Shown: positions 50,059 to 59,388, counted from the first letter of the stretch. The stretch is 64,000 nucleotides of DNA from an uncultured Myxococcales bacterium (GCA_937980205.1 CALJKW010000050.1:124001-188000); one strand, 5' to 3'. Numbers and translations: made by a program. The notes: generated by a model from the sequence alone, not told the origin.

Positions 50059-52203
50059 ATGTCCGGCGACGAGCTGCTCAAACCCCTAGGCGGGCACGCC
50101 GTCTTCCTGCTGCTGGTGCAGATGGCGCTGCTGCTCGTCGTCACGCGCATCGGCGCAGAGCTGGTCAAGCGCATCGGTCTGCCCGCCGTCGTCGGAGAGC
50201 TCGCCGCAGGCATCGCGCTCGGCCCTTCGCTGTTCGGCCACTTCGCGCCCGGCATGTTCGCCGCGGTCTTTCCGCACGACGCCGCGCAGTTCCACCTGCT
50301 CGAGGTCGTCGGCACGCTCGGCATGGTGCTGCTGCTCCTGCTCACCGGCCTCGAGACCGACCTGAAGCTGCTGCGTCACCTCGGGCGCGCCGCGTTCATC
50401 GCGTCGTGGATGGGCATGGTCGTGCCGTTCATCAGCGGCCTCTTGCTCGGCGTCTTCATGCCGGACGAGTACCTGGCGAACCCCGACCGTCGGATCCTCT
50501 TCTCGTTCTTCCTCGCCACCGCGATGGCGATCTCGGCGATGCCGGTCATCGCGAAGATCCTGATGGACCTCGGGCTCACCCGAAGGAACATCGGGCTCGT
50601 CATCCTCTCCGCGGGCGTCGTCGACGACACCGTCGGGTGGCTCATCCTCTCGCTCATCGCCGGCGTCGCCACCCAGGGCTCGCTGCGCATCGACGCGCTG
50701 TTCGTCACGCTCATCTTCACCGGCATGTTCCTCGCCGGGGCCGTGCTGCTCTTGTACCCGTCGACGCGCTGGCTCACCGGGTTCGTCACCCGCCGCTTCA
50801 AGACGCCCGACGCCGACCTCGTGCTCGTCTTCGTCGTCACGCTCTTGTGCGCCGCCATCACCGAGGCGATCGGCATTCACGCCGTCTTCGGAGCCTTCAT
50901 CGCCGGCACCGTCTTCAAGCAGGTCCCCGCGCTCAAGCACGAGACCGTCGTGCGCCTCGAGTCGTTCGTGATGGCCGTGCTCGCGCCGATCTTCTTCGGC
51001 ATCGTGGGCTTGAAGGTCAACCTGTGGTCGTTGAGCGGCGGCGGCGTCGCCATGCTCACCGTGGTGCTCGTCGTCGCCTGCCTCGGCAAGCTCGTCGGCT
51101 GCACCCTCGGCAGCCTGTGGGGCGGCCTGCGGATCTGGGAGGCGCTCTCCATCGCCGTCGCGATGAACGCGCGCGGCGCGATGGGCCTCGTCGTCGCCAC
51201 CATCGGCCTCTCGCTCGGCATCCTGAACGAGCAGGTGTTCAGCATGATCGTCATCGTGGCCGTCGTGACCTCGTTCATGGCGCCGCTGGGCCTGCGGCTC
51301 ACGATGCAGAAGGTGCGGATGACCGAGGAAGAGAGCCAGCGCCTGCTCGCCGAGCAGTCGGCCGGTGTCTTCGACCCCAAGCAGCTGCGCGTGCTGCTCC
51401 CGGTGTCCGGCGGCACGAACCTCGTCGCTGCCGCGCGCGTCGCGGCCGGCGTGTCGAAGGGCAGCGCTCACCCCATCGAGGTGCTCCACGTCGACGCCCA
51501 GCGCAGCGTGAAAGAGCGGCTGCTCGCCCTGCTGCCCTGGAAGAAGCGCCCCGACGCCGTCGACCCGAAGGCCGCGGCCGTCGCGATCCAGCAGCGCCTC
51601 GAGCAGGGCGGCGTCGTGAGCCCGGTGCGGCGAATGACCCGCGACGACGTCGGCAGCGCGGTGCTCGAGCAGGCGCAGAAGGGCTGCGATCTGATCGTCG
51701 TCGGCGCCTCGCACCGCGAAGACGCCCTCGGGGGCCCCGTGCTCGAGCAGATCGTCCGCGGAGCCCCCTGCCACGTCGCCATCGTCAAGGCCGGCCCCAA
51801 CGGCAACCACTACGGCAAGGTCATGGTCGTCTTCGACGGCACGACGTTCGCGCGCGTCGCCGTCGACTTCGCGACCCGCTGCGCCGAGACGCTGCAGAGC
51901 GAGCTCACCATCGCCGTCGTGCCGCAGGAGCGGAACCTGCCCGAAGAAGAGCGCACCGACCCCGGGCACGACAGCCGGCTCGCGCCCGATCAGATCTCTC
52001 CGGTCTTCCGCGCCTCGCCGGTGAAGCCGCGCGTCGTGCGCTGGGCCGAGCGGCTGCACGAGGGCCACGACCTCGTCGTCATCGGCGCCGAGAACCGGGC
52101 GATTCAGAACCGGCTGTTCTTCGGCTCGGACAACGAGCGGCTCATCGCCGAGCAGTCGATCGCCGTCGCCATCGTCGTGCCGAACGTGGCGCAGCTGCGC
52201 TGA
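50059..52203 (+). CDS. CPA2-family cation/H+ antiporter with tandem universal-stress domains
   Basis: A 714-residue membrane protein. Residues 15-420 form the antiporter with about 12 helices, including GLPAVVGELAAGIALGPSLFG, the LLLTGLETDL motif, and MAISAMPVIAKILMDLG and SAGVVDDTVGW, where the paired Asp residues carry the ion. From about residue 440 to the end are two universal-stress-protein-like domains (LRVLLPVSGGTNLVAAARVA and VMVVFDGTTFARVAVDFA, each with a GA-S/E-x-R type nucleotide motif). The antiporter probably exchanges Na+ or K+ for H+, regulated by the cytoplasmic tail. The start at 50059 is preferred because upstream residues are polar and uncharacteristic. Confidence 0.88.
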   Translation: MSGDELLKPLGGHAVFLLLVQMALLLVVTRIGAELVKRIGLPAVVGELAAGIALGPSLFGHFAPGMFAAVFPHDAAQFHLLEVVGTLGMVLLLLLTGLETDLKLLRHLGRAAFIASWMGMVVPFISGLLLGVFMPDEYLANPDRRILFSFFLATAMAISAMPVIAKILMDLGLTRRNIGLVILSAGVVDDTVGWLILSLIAGVATQGSLRIDALFVTLIFTGMFLAGAVLLLYPSTRWLTGFVTRRFKTPDADLVLVFVVTLLCAAITEAIGIHAVFGAFIAGTVFKQVPALKHETVVRLESFVMAVLAPIFFGIVGLKVNLWSLSGGGVAMLTVVLVVACLGKLVGCTLGSLWGGLRIWEALSIAVAMNARGAMGLVVATIGLSLGILNEQVFSMIVIVAVVTSFMAPLGLRLTMQKVRMTEEESQRLLAEQSAGVFDPKQLRVLLPVSGGTNLVAAARVAAGVSKGSAHPIEVLHVDAQRSVKERLLALLPWKKRPDAVDPKAAAVAIQQRLEQGGVVSPVRRMTRDDVGSAVLEQAQKGCDLIVVGASHREDALGGPVLEQIVRGAPCHVAIVKAGPNGNHYGKVMVVFDGTTFARVAVDFATRCAETLQSELTIAVVPQERNLPEEERTDPGHDSRLAPDQISPVFRASPVKPRVVRWAERLHEGHDLVVIGAENRAIQNRLFFGSDNERLIAEQSIAVAIVVPNVAQLR

Positions 52204-52290
52204 AGCGGCCCGGAACAGCCGCCGTTCACGCTGAGCGCAGCGCCGCGGGCGCGCAGTCGAAGCGGGCCGGCGGACACCCGGACGGCGGGC

Positions 52291-54051
52291 TCAAAGCCAG
52301 CCGTCTTCCAGCTCGAGGTAGCTCCGCTCGCCCGACTCGCAGAGCGCCGCCAGCTGCGGCACGCGCGTCACCTCGGTCGCGAGCCAGTACTTCGCCGCCG
52401 CGCGCAGGCCCTTGCCGAAGTCGTCGTCCGGTGCGCCCGCGGCGAGCTTCGTCCACATCCAGCCGATCACGACGAGGGACGACAGCTCGAGGAAGTCTGC
52501 CGAGTGGCCGAGCATGCCCTCGAGATCTCCCGCGGCTCCGCGGCCGCCGAGCGTCGCGGTGAGCGCGCCGAGCGTCTCGATCGCCTGCCGCATCGGGGCC
52601 ACGTCGAGGCCCTGCGCGTGCGCGCGCTCGAGGTCTGGGCCGATCTCTTCGGCCAGCGCCATCAGCGCCGCGCCGCCGCCGGCGACGATCTTGCGACCGA
52701 GCAGGTCGAGCCCCTGAATCGTCGTGGTGCCCTCGTGAATGGTGTTGAGCTTCTGATCTCTGAGCCACGCCTCGGGCAGGTACTCGCTCGAGTAGCCGTA
52801 GCCGCCGTGGATCTGCAGCGCGAGCGCGTTCGCCTCGAAGCCCTTCTCGGCGGCGAACGTCTTGGCGATCGGCGTCAAGAGGTCGAGCAGCAGCTTCGCC
52901 CGCGCCCGGGTCTCGGGCTCGACGGCGTGCTCCGCGAGGTCCGCGTACCGCGCCGCGACCGCCGCGAGGCACAGCGACCCTTCGACGATCGCCTTCTGCC
53001 GCAGCAGCATGCGCCGCACGTCGGGGTGCGCGGTCAGCGGCACCGGCGCGGTCGTCGCGTCCACCACGCCCAGCGGCCGCCCCTGCCGGCGCTCGCGCGC
53101 GTACTCCAGCGACTGGTGGTACGCGACCGAGGCCGTCGCCGCCGCGTTCGTGCCGACCATCAGCCGCGCCTCGTTCATCATCTGGAACATCTGCTTGAGG
53201 CCCGCGTTCGGAGCTCCGACGAGCCAGCCGCGGCAGTCGCCCTCGTCCCCGAAGGAGAGGGCGAGCGAGGGCAGACCTCTCCAGCCGATCTTGTGGATGG
53301 CGCCCGCGACGTGGACGTCGTTCGGCACGAGCGCGCCGTCGGGGCCCTCGCGCCGCTTCGGCACCGCGAACAGCGAGATGCCCTTCGTGCCCGCGGGAGC
53401 GCCGTCGATGCGCGCGAGCACCAGGTGCACGATGTTCTCGGTGAGGTCCTGGTCTCCGCCGGAGATGAAGATCTTCGAGCCGCTGATGAGGTAGTGGCCG
53501 TCGGCGGTGGGCCGCGCGCGCGTCGTGAGATCCGCGAGGCTCGAGCCGGCCTGCGGCTCGGTGAGCGCCATCGTGCCGGTCCACCGCCCCGAGTACATGG
53601 CCTCGAGGAACCGGGCTTTGAGCTGCTCGCTGCCGAAGGCCTCGATGAGGTGCGCCGCGCCCTGCGTGAGCCCGGGGTAGCCGGCGGCCGAGAGGTTGCC
53701 TGCCATCAGGTACGCGGCCGAGAGCGTGAAGACGGTCATCGGCAGGTGCTGGCCGCCGACCGCTGCCGGCCGTGGCGCGGCGATGAGGCCGAGCTCGACG
53801 AGCTCGCGATGGAGCGCGTGCATCTTCGGGTGCACGCGAACGCCGCCGTTCTCGAGCCGGGGAGGGTGCTCGTCGATCTCGCGGTACGAGGGGAACAGCA
53901 CCTGACGCGCGAGTCGCCGGCACGCCTCGAGCCACGGGTCGAAGGTCTCGCGGCCGTGGTGCGCGAACGCGGGCAGCTTGCACAGCGCCGTGACGTCGAG
54001 CACGTCGTAGAGGACGAAGTCGACGAACCGGTCGGAGATGAGCGGGTTCAT
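52291..54051 (-). CDS. Long acyl-CoA dehydrogenase
   Basis: A 586-residue flavoenzyme. The FAD-binding segments MALTEPQAGSSLADL and ISGSKIFISGGDQDL lie around residues 160-200. The catalytic Glu is in the conserved stretch KLNTIHEGTTTIQGLDLLG near residue 445. The extra 120 C-terminal residues match the extended acyl-CoA dehydrogenase class that includes long-chain and AidB-related enzymes. It should introduce a 2,3-double bond into an acyl-CoA, with electrons passed to ETF. The substrate is unknown. It converges with the antiporter gene across an 87-base gap (52204-52290) with no clear feature. No fatty-acid pathway genes adjoin it. Confidence 0.9.
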   Translation of the reverse strand: MNPLISDRFVDFVLYDVLDVTALCKLPAFAHHGRETFDPWLEACRRLARQVLFPSYREIDEHPPRLENGGVRVHPKMHALHRELVELGLIAAPRPAAVGGQHLPMTVFTLSAAYLMAGNLSAAGYPGLTQGAAHLIEAFGSEQLKARFLEAMYSGRWTGTMALTEPQAGSSLADLTTRARPTADGHYLISGSKIFISGGDQDLTENIVHLVLARIDGAPAGTKGISLFAVPKRREGPDGALVPNDVHVAGAIHKIGWRGLPSLALSFGDEGDCRGWLVGAPNAGLKQMFQMMNEARLMVGTNAAATASVAYHQSLEYARERRQGRPLGVVDATTAPVPLTAHPDVRRMLLRQKAIVEGSLCLAAVAARYADLAEHAVEPETRARAKLLLDLLTPIAKTFAAEKGFEANALALQIHGGYGYSSEYLPEAWLRDQKLNTIHEGTTTIQGLDLLGRKIVAGGGAALMALAEEIGPDLERAHAQGLDVAPMRQAIETLGALTATLGGRGAAGDLEGMLGHSADFLELSSLVVIGWMWTKLAAGAPDDDFGKGLRAAAKYWLATEVTRVPQLAALCESGERSYLELEDGWL

Positions 54052-54068
54052 CGCCGGCGAGGCATACG

Positions 54069-55508
54069 CTATTTCCGGCGCCGCCGGGCCAGCCATCCGC
54101 CGAGCGCGAAGAGCAAGAGGCCCTCGGCGGCGTTGCAGCTGCAGCCGGGCCGCAGCTTCGTCGTGCCGAGGTCGACGCGCGTGTCTTCCTTCGTCGGGCC
54201 CTTCGGCGCCCCGGCATCGGGAGCCGGCGTGATGACCTCGCCGCCCGCGTCGGGCTGCTCGACGACGCCCGCGTCCTCTTCCGTCCCACCGGCGTCGGGA
54301 GGCTCCATGACGCCCGCATCCGGCTCGACGAAGACGCCGCCGTCCGGCGTCGGACACCCCGGCCCGGTGAGCGACGTCAGCATCGTGCCGCGCCCGTCGG
54401 TCGCCATGTTGAACCACGGCCCCCAGCGCTGCTGGTACTTCTGCACCTTCGTGAGCATCGCCGCCGGCACCGCGGTCTGGCCCGGCGCGAGCACGACGAT
54501 GAACGCCACCTTCCAGCAGCGCTGCGCGTGCGGGTACGCCGGCACCCGCGGCCCCATCGCGCGAATGATCTCCGCCGCGGTGATGTCGTGCCGCACGAGG
54601 CCGGTGACGGTCTGTCCCGAAGAGGTGCGCGACATCGGCAGCGAGTCGACACCCTCGCCGGGCGCGGCCGGGTCCTCGAGCACCATCATCGGGCTCACCT
54701 CGTTCTCGCCGCGCAGCCCCATCAGGTACTGATCGATGTGGCTGTACTTGCGCGGGCAGCCCTGAAGCCGGAACGAGCCGCCGCCGAGATCGGTGATGCA
54801 CTCGCCGTACATGACCGAGCGCGAGTCGGTCAGCCGCGAGTAGTGCTGGTTCGGGTGCCCCATCTGCCCGCCCTCGGGGTCGGCTCCGGTCAGCGCGCGA
54901 ATGAAGTGCTGCTTGCCCCGCCCGTCGGCCTGGTCGAACTCGACGCCGAGCAGCCAGTGATGGCCGTACTCGTGCCCCAGCATCTCGATGCCGGTGAGGC
55001 TGGTGACGCCCGGCAACGGAATCCCGATCGACGGAGACCAGTCCGCATCCGGATCCGCCGGGATCGGCTCGCTGCCGGGCAGCCCGGGGATGAACCCCTT
55101 CGTGGTGCCCAGCGCCCCCATGTACACGCACTGCCCGAGCTTGCTCGAGCTGTACGTGTTCACCGACGGGAAGACGCCGTCGCGCCCGATGCCCGTGGCG
55201 GCAGAGCGCACCGGTGGGCCCATCCACACGTTGTTGAGATCCGTGATCTGATCCGAGGTGCTGAACGAGAAGACGCCGTCGAAGTCGTCCGGCGCCCCCG
55301 CCGCGCGAATCGCGTTGAACGCCGCGCGGCAGAACTGCTCCTGCGGAGGAGGGAAGATCGAGCCGGGCATCATCGACGCCACGAGGTTCGTGATGGAGCC
55401 CGAGGGATCCTGCACGACGTAGATGTCGCCGACAGTGCTCACCTGCGCGGCCGAAGGCCACGCGAGCAGCACGCTCATCACCACTGCCGAAATCGTTGCC
55501 GACCGCAC
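54069..55508 (-). CDS. Secreted zinc-metalloprotease-like protein with MYXO-CTERM tail
   Basis: A 479-residue exported protein from GTG 55508, with a signal peptide (SVLLAWPSAAQ). The zinc motif is HEYGHHW at about residue 180 (HExxH plus another His). Tyr-rich and Gly-rich segments around it resemble astacin/M43-like surface proteases, but the family is not clear. A linker of repeated PDAG units spans about 390-445. The last residues are GCSCNAAEGLLLFALGGWLARRRRK: a Cys-containing motif, a membrane helix and a basic tail, the MYXO-CTERM sorting signal of Myxococcota. The protein is probably processed and anchored to the outer surface. Its substrate is unknown. Proteolysis is inferred from the zinc motif. 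Confidence 0.75.
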   Translation of the reverse strand: MRSATISAVVMSVLLAWPSAAQVSTVGDIYVVQDPSGSITNLVASMMPGSIFPPPQEQFCRAAFNAIRAAGAPDDFDGVFSFSTSDQITDLNNVWMGPPVRSAATGIGRDGVFPSVNTYSSSKLGQCVYMGALGTTKGFIPGLPGSEPIPADPDADWSPSIGIPLPGVTSLTGIEMLGHEYGHHWLLGVEFDQADGRGKQHFIRALTGADPEGGQMGHPNQHYSRLTDSRSVMYGECITDLGGGSFRLQGCPRKYSHIDQYLMGLRGENEVSPMMVLEDPAAPGEGVDSLPMSRTSSGQTVTGLVRHDITAAEIIRAMGPRVPAYPHAQRCWKVAFIVVLAPGQTAVPAAMLTKVQKYQQRWGPWFNMATDGRGTMLTSLTGPGCPTPDGGVFVEPDAGVMEPPDAGGTEEDAGVVEQPDAGGEVITPAPDAGAPKGPTKEDTRVDLGTTKLRPGCSCNAAEGLLLFALGGWLARRRRK

Positions 55509-55595
55509 GAGGGCCCCTCTCGCTTCCCCTTAAGAGGCGGCCCCTAAAGAGCACGGCTGTGCGCGTCGGTGCAAGCCGCGGAGTACAATTGCGCC

Positions 55596-56369
55596 GTGCC
55601 TCTCGACGCACTCGGCGCCTTCGCGCGGAAGAAGATCGGGAAGGACCAGCTGCTCCGCGCGCTGTGCGAGCACGACAAGTGGTTCGTGCCCATCGACGTC
55701 GCGACCGCGGTGATGACCGGCAAGACGTTCGAGTGCCTGTCGGTCTGGGGCGCAGTCTCGAAGGTGCCAGCGGGCCAGCTCTACCTCTTCACCGACGTCG
55801 AGGCCGGCCAGCGCGCCGCGAAGACGACGTCGCTCGGGCCGTACGCGTCTCCGGTCGCGGGGGCCGAGCTGTTTCGCCACCTGCCGCCGAGCCTCACCGA
55901 GGTCCACGTGAACCCCGGCTCGGCGCCCGAGCGCTCGTGGTTCTTCGGCGGCGACTGGGTCGAGCTGTCTCGGCGCTGGGGCGCAGCGGTCGTGCTCGAG
56001 CGCCTGCTCGCCGGCAAGCGCAGGCGCGAGCTCACGCAGGAGCTCATCGACTTCGGCTCGTTCTCGACGCTGCGAAAGCCCGACGGCACCCTCGCGACCG
56101 CGGCGGGGAAGGGGAAGCTCGAGAACCCGGCGATGGTGTTCACCGCGCCCGACTGCTGCGACGCCGCGCTGAAGGCCGGGGGCGCCGAAGCGAAGCGCTG
56201 GAAGCGCATCACCGGCAGCGGCAAGCAGCTGTTCACCGCGTTCTCCAACCTCGGCGTCGACGGCCTCGTCCTCAACCCCCACGGACCCGGCCCCACGAAG
56301 ACGCTCGACGAGGCGTTCTGCTGGGGAGTCGTCTCGGCGATCGCAGCGCGCGACAAGAGCCCGTCCTGA
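55596..56369 (+). CDS. SseB-like protein
   Basis: A 257-residue cytoplasmic protein. Its N-terminal 100 residues match the SseB fold (LDALGAFARKKIGKDQLLRALCE, then KWFVPIDV and QLYLFTDVEAGQRAA). The C-terminal half has no recognisable domain; it contains several Cys (PDCCDA) and charged residues. SseB was first described as a secretion-linked or sulfurtransferase-related protein in enterobacteria, but homologues in other phyla have no proven role. The start is probably GTG 55596, with GGAG 12 bases upstream; GTG 55569 in the same frame is also possible. It is divergent from the protease gene. Confidence 0.6.
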   Translation: MPLDALGAFARKKIGKDQLLRALCEHDKWFVPIDVATAVMTGKTFECLSVWGAVSKVPAGQLYLFTDVEAGQRAAKTTSLGPYASPVAGAELFRHLPPSLTEVHVNPGSAPERSWFFGGDWVELSRRWGAAVVLERLLAGKRRRELTQELIDFGSFSTLRKPDGTLATAAGKGKLENPAMVFTAPDCCDAALKAGGAEAKRWKRITGSGKQLFTAFSNLGVDGLVLNPHGPGPTKTLDEAFCWGVVSAIAARDKSPS

Positions 56370-56455
56370 AGACGCTTCCGATGCGGGCCCTGGGCGCCCC
56401 GTGAGCCCCGCACGCCCCCGGCACTGCGCCCGGCCCTCTGTCGCCGGCGGCGGGC

Positions 56456-57919
56456 TCAGGCGCCGTTGAGGCCCGCCACGAGCCTTCGCCCGCGGACCTC
56501 GGAGCTCATCAGCGGGGCCTCCGGCGCGAGGCGCGCCGCGTCGGCCAGCGCGTCGGCCACGTCGTTGGCGGTGCCCTTCCGGTTCAGCACGACCTCGCTG
56601 TCGGTGCGCTCGGCCACCGCGCGGCCCTCGAAGACCTCGATGTTGAGGCCGACGTTGAGGCCCCGGCGCTGCTGGGTCGTCACGTTGAGCTCGACCTGCG
56701 TGTTCTGGCCGGCCTCGCGCAGCGCGCCCGGAAGATCGCCCTCGCGCGCCCGCTCGAGCAGGCGCGGGTTCATGATCTCGTCGGGCTTCCCGCTGAGCTT
56801 CAGCTCGACCTCACCGCCCCGCGCGCCCCGGTTCCCCGCCACCTTCACGGTCAGGGTCGATTCGCGGCGGCTCTCCCCGAGGCGGGAGATCGTCCCGCTC
56901 GGGTCGTCGAGCAGGTCGCCGGGCGTCACGCTGGAGGGGAACGTGAACTTGTCCTCGACGGTGACGGACGCGGTGCCCTTGTTTCCGGTGTTGCCCACGC
57001 CGCCGTCGGTGCTGGGCGTGGCGACGTCGACGTCGACCTGCACCTGCTGCTTCACCGTCGCGCTCGAGAAGCGGCCGTCGGGGCCGACCTCGAGCCGCAG
57101 GCTCAGCGCGCCGGAGCCGCCGCCGCCCCCGCCTCCGGAGAGGTTGACCGACTCGTCCAGCTTGACGCCGAGCGCCTTCGCCACCTGCACCGCGGCGTTG
57201 CCGCTCAGCTCGATGGCGGTGGTGTGCTCGCGAATGAACTGCAGCTCTTCGGCGGTGAAGTGCTCGGGGTCGACTCCGCCCGGAGTCGGGTTGCCGCCGC
57301 GAATGCGGGACATCAGCTGCATCGCGCGCTGCGCCTCCTCGGGCGTGTCGACGACCAGCTCGGTGCGGGCGTCGACGCCCACGGTGCCCGACTTCGAGCC
57401 GCTGCCGACTCCGCCGTTGAGCCCGCCGCCGGTGGTGACCACGTATTCGAGCCTGGGCTGACCATCGGGCCCCAGCACCGGCGTGCCGTCGGGGTTCGTC
57501 TTCACGCGGCACTTCACCTCGCTGTCGGCCTTGATGCCGCCCTTGGCCGCCTCGATGCTGCCGCCGAGCTCGAAGCCGACCTTGTACGAGTCGCCGGGGC
57601 CGAGCTGCTCGATCTGCCGCTGCGGGTCGAGCGCCTCGAGGCGATCGCGCACCGCCTCCTGCTCCAGCACCTCCTGCGCCTTCGCCTGGGCCCAGTCGAT
57701 CGCGGGCTGCGCCACGCTCCACAACGACTCACCGAGCTGGCGGGCCAGCGACAACGCGCGCGAGGGCTCGAGTCCCAGGTACGGCCCACCTGCGGTGAAC
57801 GAGTCGGCCGCGGAGTGACCGATCGACCCGCCGGCTCCGGCCTGTGCCACCCGGGGCTTCGGTTGCTCGACCCGCGCCGAGAGGTTCGCTGCCAGACCGC
57901 CGCCGATTCGAAGGGACAT
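56456..57919 (-). CDS. Large protein of unknown function
   Basis: A 487-residue protein, apparently without a signal peptide. It begins SLRIGGGLAANLSARVEQPK, then a Gly/Ala/Ser-rich zone and a helical segment rich in Ala, Glu and Gln (SVAQPAIDWAQAKAQEVLE). A central domain of about 300 residues is beta-rich with many Thr, Val and Gly (GFELGGSIEAAKGGIKADSE). A Gly8 run lies near residue 265. The repeated short motifs and strands could be a beta-helix or a Ca-independent surface domain. I do not recognise it. The start at 57919 was chosen because longer forms run through implausible polar sequence. It is transcribed away from the lipoprotein gene at 58062. Confidence 0.5.
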   Translation of the reverse strand: MSLRIGGGLAANLSARVEQPKPRVAQAGAGGSIGHSAADSFTAGGPYLGLEPSRALSLARQLGESLWSVAQPAIDWAQAKAQEVLEQEAVRDRLEALDPQRQIEQLGPGDSYKVGFELGGSIEAAKGGIKADSEVKCRVKTNPDGTPVLGPDGQPRLEYVVTTGGGLNGGVGSGSKSGTVGVDARTELVVDTPEEAQRAMQLMSRIRGGNPTPGGVDPEHFTAEELQFIREHTTAIELSGNAAVQVAKALGVKLDESVNLSGGGGGGGSGALSLRLEVGPDGRFSSATVKQQVQVDVDVATPSTDGGVGNTGNKGTASVTVEDKFTFPSSVTPGDLLDDPSGTISRLGESRRESTLTVKVAGNRGARGGEVELKLSGKPDEIMNPRLLERAREGDLPGALREAGQNTQVELNVTTQQRRGLNVGLNIEVFEGRAVAERTDSEVVLNRKGTANDVADALADAARLAPEAPLMSSEVRGRRLVAGLNGA

Positions 57920-58061
57920 TCGAGAGGACCTCGCCGTGTTGAAGGACCGGACCTGCGATTGTCGTCCCTGCCGCACCCGGCCGTCCAGCCTGAGCCCTTG
58001 GTTCTCGCCCAACCCGCGCCCGTACCTGATCGCCTGTAGGGAACGTGGCAACCAACGGCCC

Positions 58062-58595
58062 ATGAGCACGACCCGAGCGGTGGCGCTGTTGCTGTGCGTC
58101 TCGAGCTGCGCCTACGTGCCGCGACAGGTGCGGCTGCTCGCGCCCGAGCGCCGCGTGAGCCCGGGAGCCTGCGTCGTCGTCGAGCCGCTCACCGACGCTC
58201 GGGACGACACGTCGCGGGTCGGCACGGTTCGAAACGGCTTGTACTGGCCCACCGCGAGCGTTCGGACCGGCGACGCGCCTGCCGAGTGGGTGACCGCCTA
58301 CCTGCGCGACGCGCTGTCGAGCCCCGAGCCGGCGGCCGGCTGCTGCACGCTCGAGGGCAGCCTGCGCGACCTGTTCGTCGACGAGTACGTCAACGCCGAA
58401 GGCAGGCTGACCGTGTCGCTGCGGCTCTCGCGGTCGGGCGACGTGCTGCTCGAGCGCGACTTCACCGCCAGCCACAGCCAGCTCTCGAACTTCGCCAGCG
58501 AGGCCGAGCTCGAAGAGGCGCTGCAGCGTACGCTGGTCGCGCTCGCCGATGCCGCGCTGCCCGAGATCGCCGCCGCCGCCCAGGCCTGCCGCTGA
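58062..58595 (+). CDS. Lipoprotein of unknown function
   Basis: A 177-residue predicted lipoprotein: basic start (STTR), hydrophobic run (AVALLLCVSS) and Cys17 in VSSCAY. The mature part is beta/alpha mixed (VRLLAPERRVSPGACVVVEPL, DTSRVGTVRNGLYWPTAS, AEWVTAYLRDALSS). The segment RVGTVRNG and the helix pairs recall YajG or other small outer-membrane lipoproteins of the DUF4136/LptE size, but the match is weak. Its stop is 44 bases before the convergent tadA stop. No partner gene is obvious. Confidence 0.55.
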   Translation: MSTTRAVALLLCVSSCAYVPRQVRLLAPERRVSPGACVVVEPLTDARDDTSRVGTVRNGLYWPTASVRTGDAPAEWVTAYLRDALSSPEPAAGCCTLEGSLRDLFVDEYVNAEGRLTVSLRLSRSGDVLLERDFTASHSQLSNFASEAELEEALQRTLVALADAALPEIAAAAQACR

Positions 58596-58639
58596 TGCGC
58601 GCCTCGTCAGCGGCCGAGCTCGCGGCGCGCGAGAGAGGT

Positions 58640-59068
58640 TCAGGCGCGCAGCCGCGCGAAGAAGTCTTTGAGCAGCGCGCTCGACTCGGCGGCCAGCACG
58701 CCCCACGTGGCCTTCACGGTGTGGTTGTGGCCGACGAGCAGATCGGCGCGGCCCTGCTTCGGGTCATCGGCGCCGAAGACGACGGCGCCCAGCCGCGCCT
58801 GCACCATCGCGCCCGCGCACATGCCGCACGGCTCGAGCGTGACGTAGACGGTGACGTTGGACAGGCGCCAGGAACGCAGGGCCTGGGAAGCCTCGCGCAT
58901 CGCGAGGAGCTCGGCGTGCGCGAACGGGTCGTGATCGATCTCGCGCCGGTTGTGCCCGCGGCCGATGATCACGCCTTCGTGCACGGCGACCGCGCCGACG
59001 GGCACCTCGCCCATCTTCCCGGCGGCCTCCGCGAGCTCGAGCGCGAGGGACATGAACTGCGCTTCCAT
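58640..59068 (-). CDS. tadA: tRNA-specific adenosine deaminase
   Basis: A 142-residue deaminase. Zinc ligands and catalytic Glu are visible as HAELLAMREA (His and Glu) and EPCGMCAGA (two Cys). TadA converts A34 to inosine in tRNA-Arg(ACG). A tRNA-Arg gene with the ACG anticodon lies about 250 bases away on the same strand, so enzyme and substrate gene are neighbours. The start at 59068 is the one with the usual N-terminus (an ATG at 59053 is also in frame). No signal peptide or extra domain is present. It diverges from a small lipoprotein gene 23 bases away. Confidence 0.95.
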   Translation of the reverse strand: MEAQFMSLALELAEAAGKMGEVPVGAVAVHEGVIIGRGHNRREIDHDPFAHAELLAMREASQALRSWRLSNVTVYVTLEPCGMCAGAMVQARLGAVVFGADDPKQGRADLLVGHNHTVKATWGVLAAESSALLKDFFARLRA

Positions 59069-59091
59069 GCGGTCGAGATATCCTGAGTCGC

Positions 59092-59307
59092 ATGAGGACC
59101 GCGCACCGAATCGTGGCGTTGTTGGCGGTGGGGCTCCTCGTCGCTTGCAGCTCGACGAAGCCATGTCCCGCGCCCGCGGGTTGCCCCGCAGGCTCGCAGA
59201 CCTGCCCGGCGGGATACGCCTGCGGGAGTTACCTGCCGGAGTGCGGCTGCGTCCCCCATGCAGGGCGCGACGGCGGTCCAACAGGCTGCTGTCCGCCGAA
59301 CCCGTAG
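59092..59307 (+). CDS. Small Cys-rich lipoprotein
   Basis: A 71-residue predicted lipoprotein. Its signal ends at Cys19 (LLAVGLLVACSS). The mature 50 residues contain nine Cys in short spacings (CPAPAGCPAGSQTCPAGYACGS, ECGCVPHAG, GCCPPNP), typical of a small disulfide-rich secreted domain. No function is suggested. It is divergent from tadA and ends 7 bases before the tRNA cluster. Confidence 0.55.
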   Translation: MRTAHRIVALLAVGLLVACSSTKPCPAPAGCPAGSQTCPAGYACGSYLPECGCVPHAGRDGGPTGCCPPNP

Positions 59308-59314
59308 CTGCTAG

Positions 59315-59388
59315 CGCTCCCTGGAGGATTCGAACCTCCGGCCTTCGGATTCGTAGTCCGACGCTCTATCCAGCTGAGCTAAGGGAGC
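59315..59388 (-). tRNA. tRNA-Arg (ACG)
   Basis: The minus strand reads GCTCCCT...AGGGAGC plus discriminator G, with a D-arm (AGCTCAGCTGGATAGAGC), anticodon loop CTACGAA and TTCGAAT T-loop. The anticodon ACG is the substrate of TadA. The gene has no encoded CCA. Confidence 0.95.

Noticed and set aside
52226..55611. One long gene covering the acyl-CoA dehydrogenase and the protease
   Set aside because: The long frame continues into the protease region out of frame; the dehydrogenase has its own ATG at 54051 and the protease is complete in another frame.
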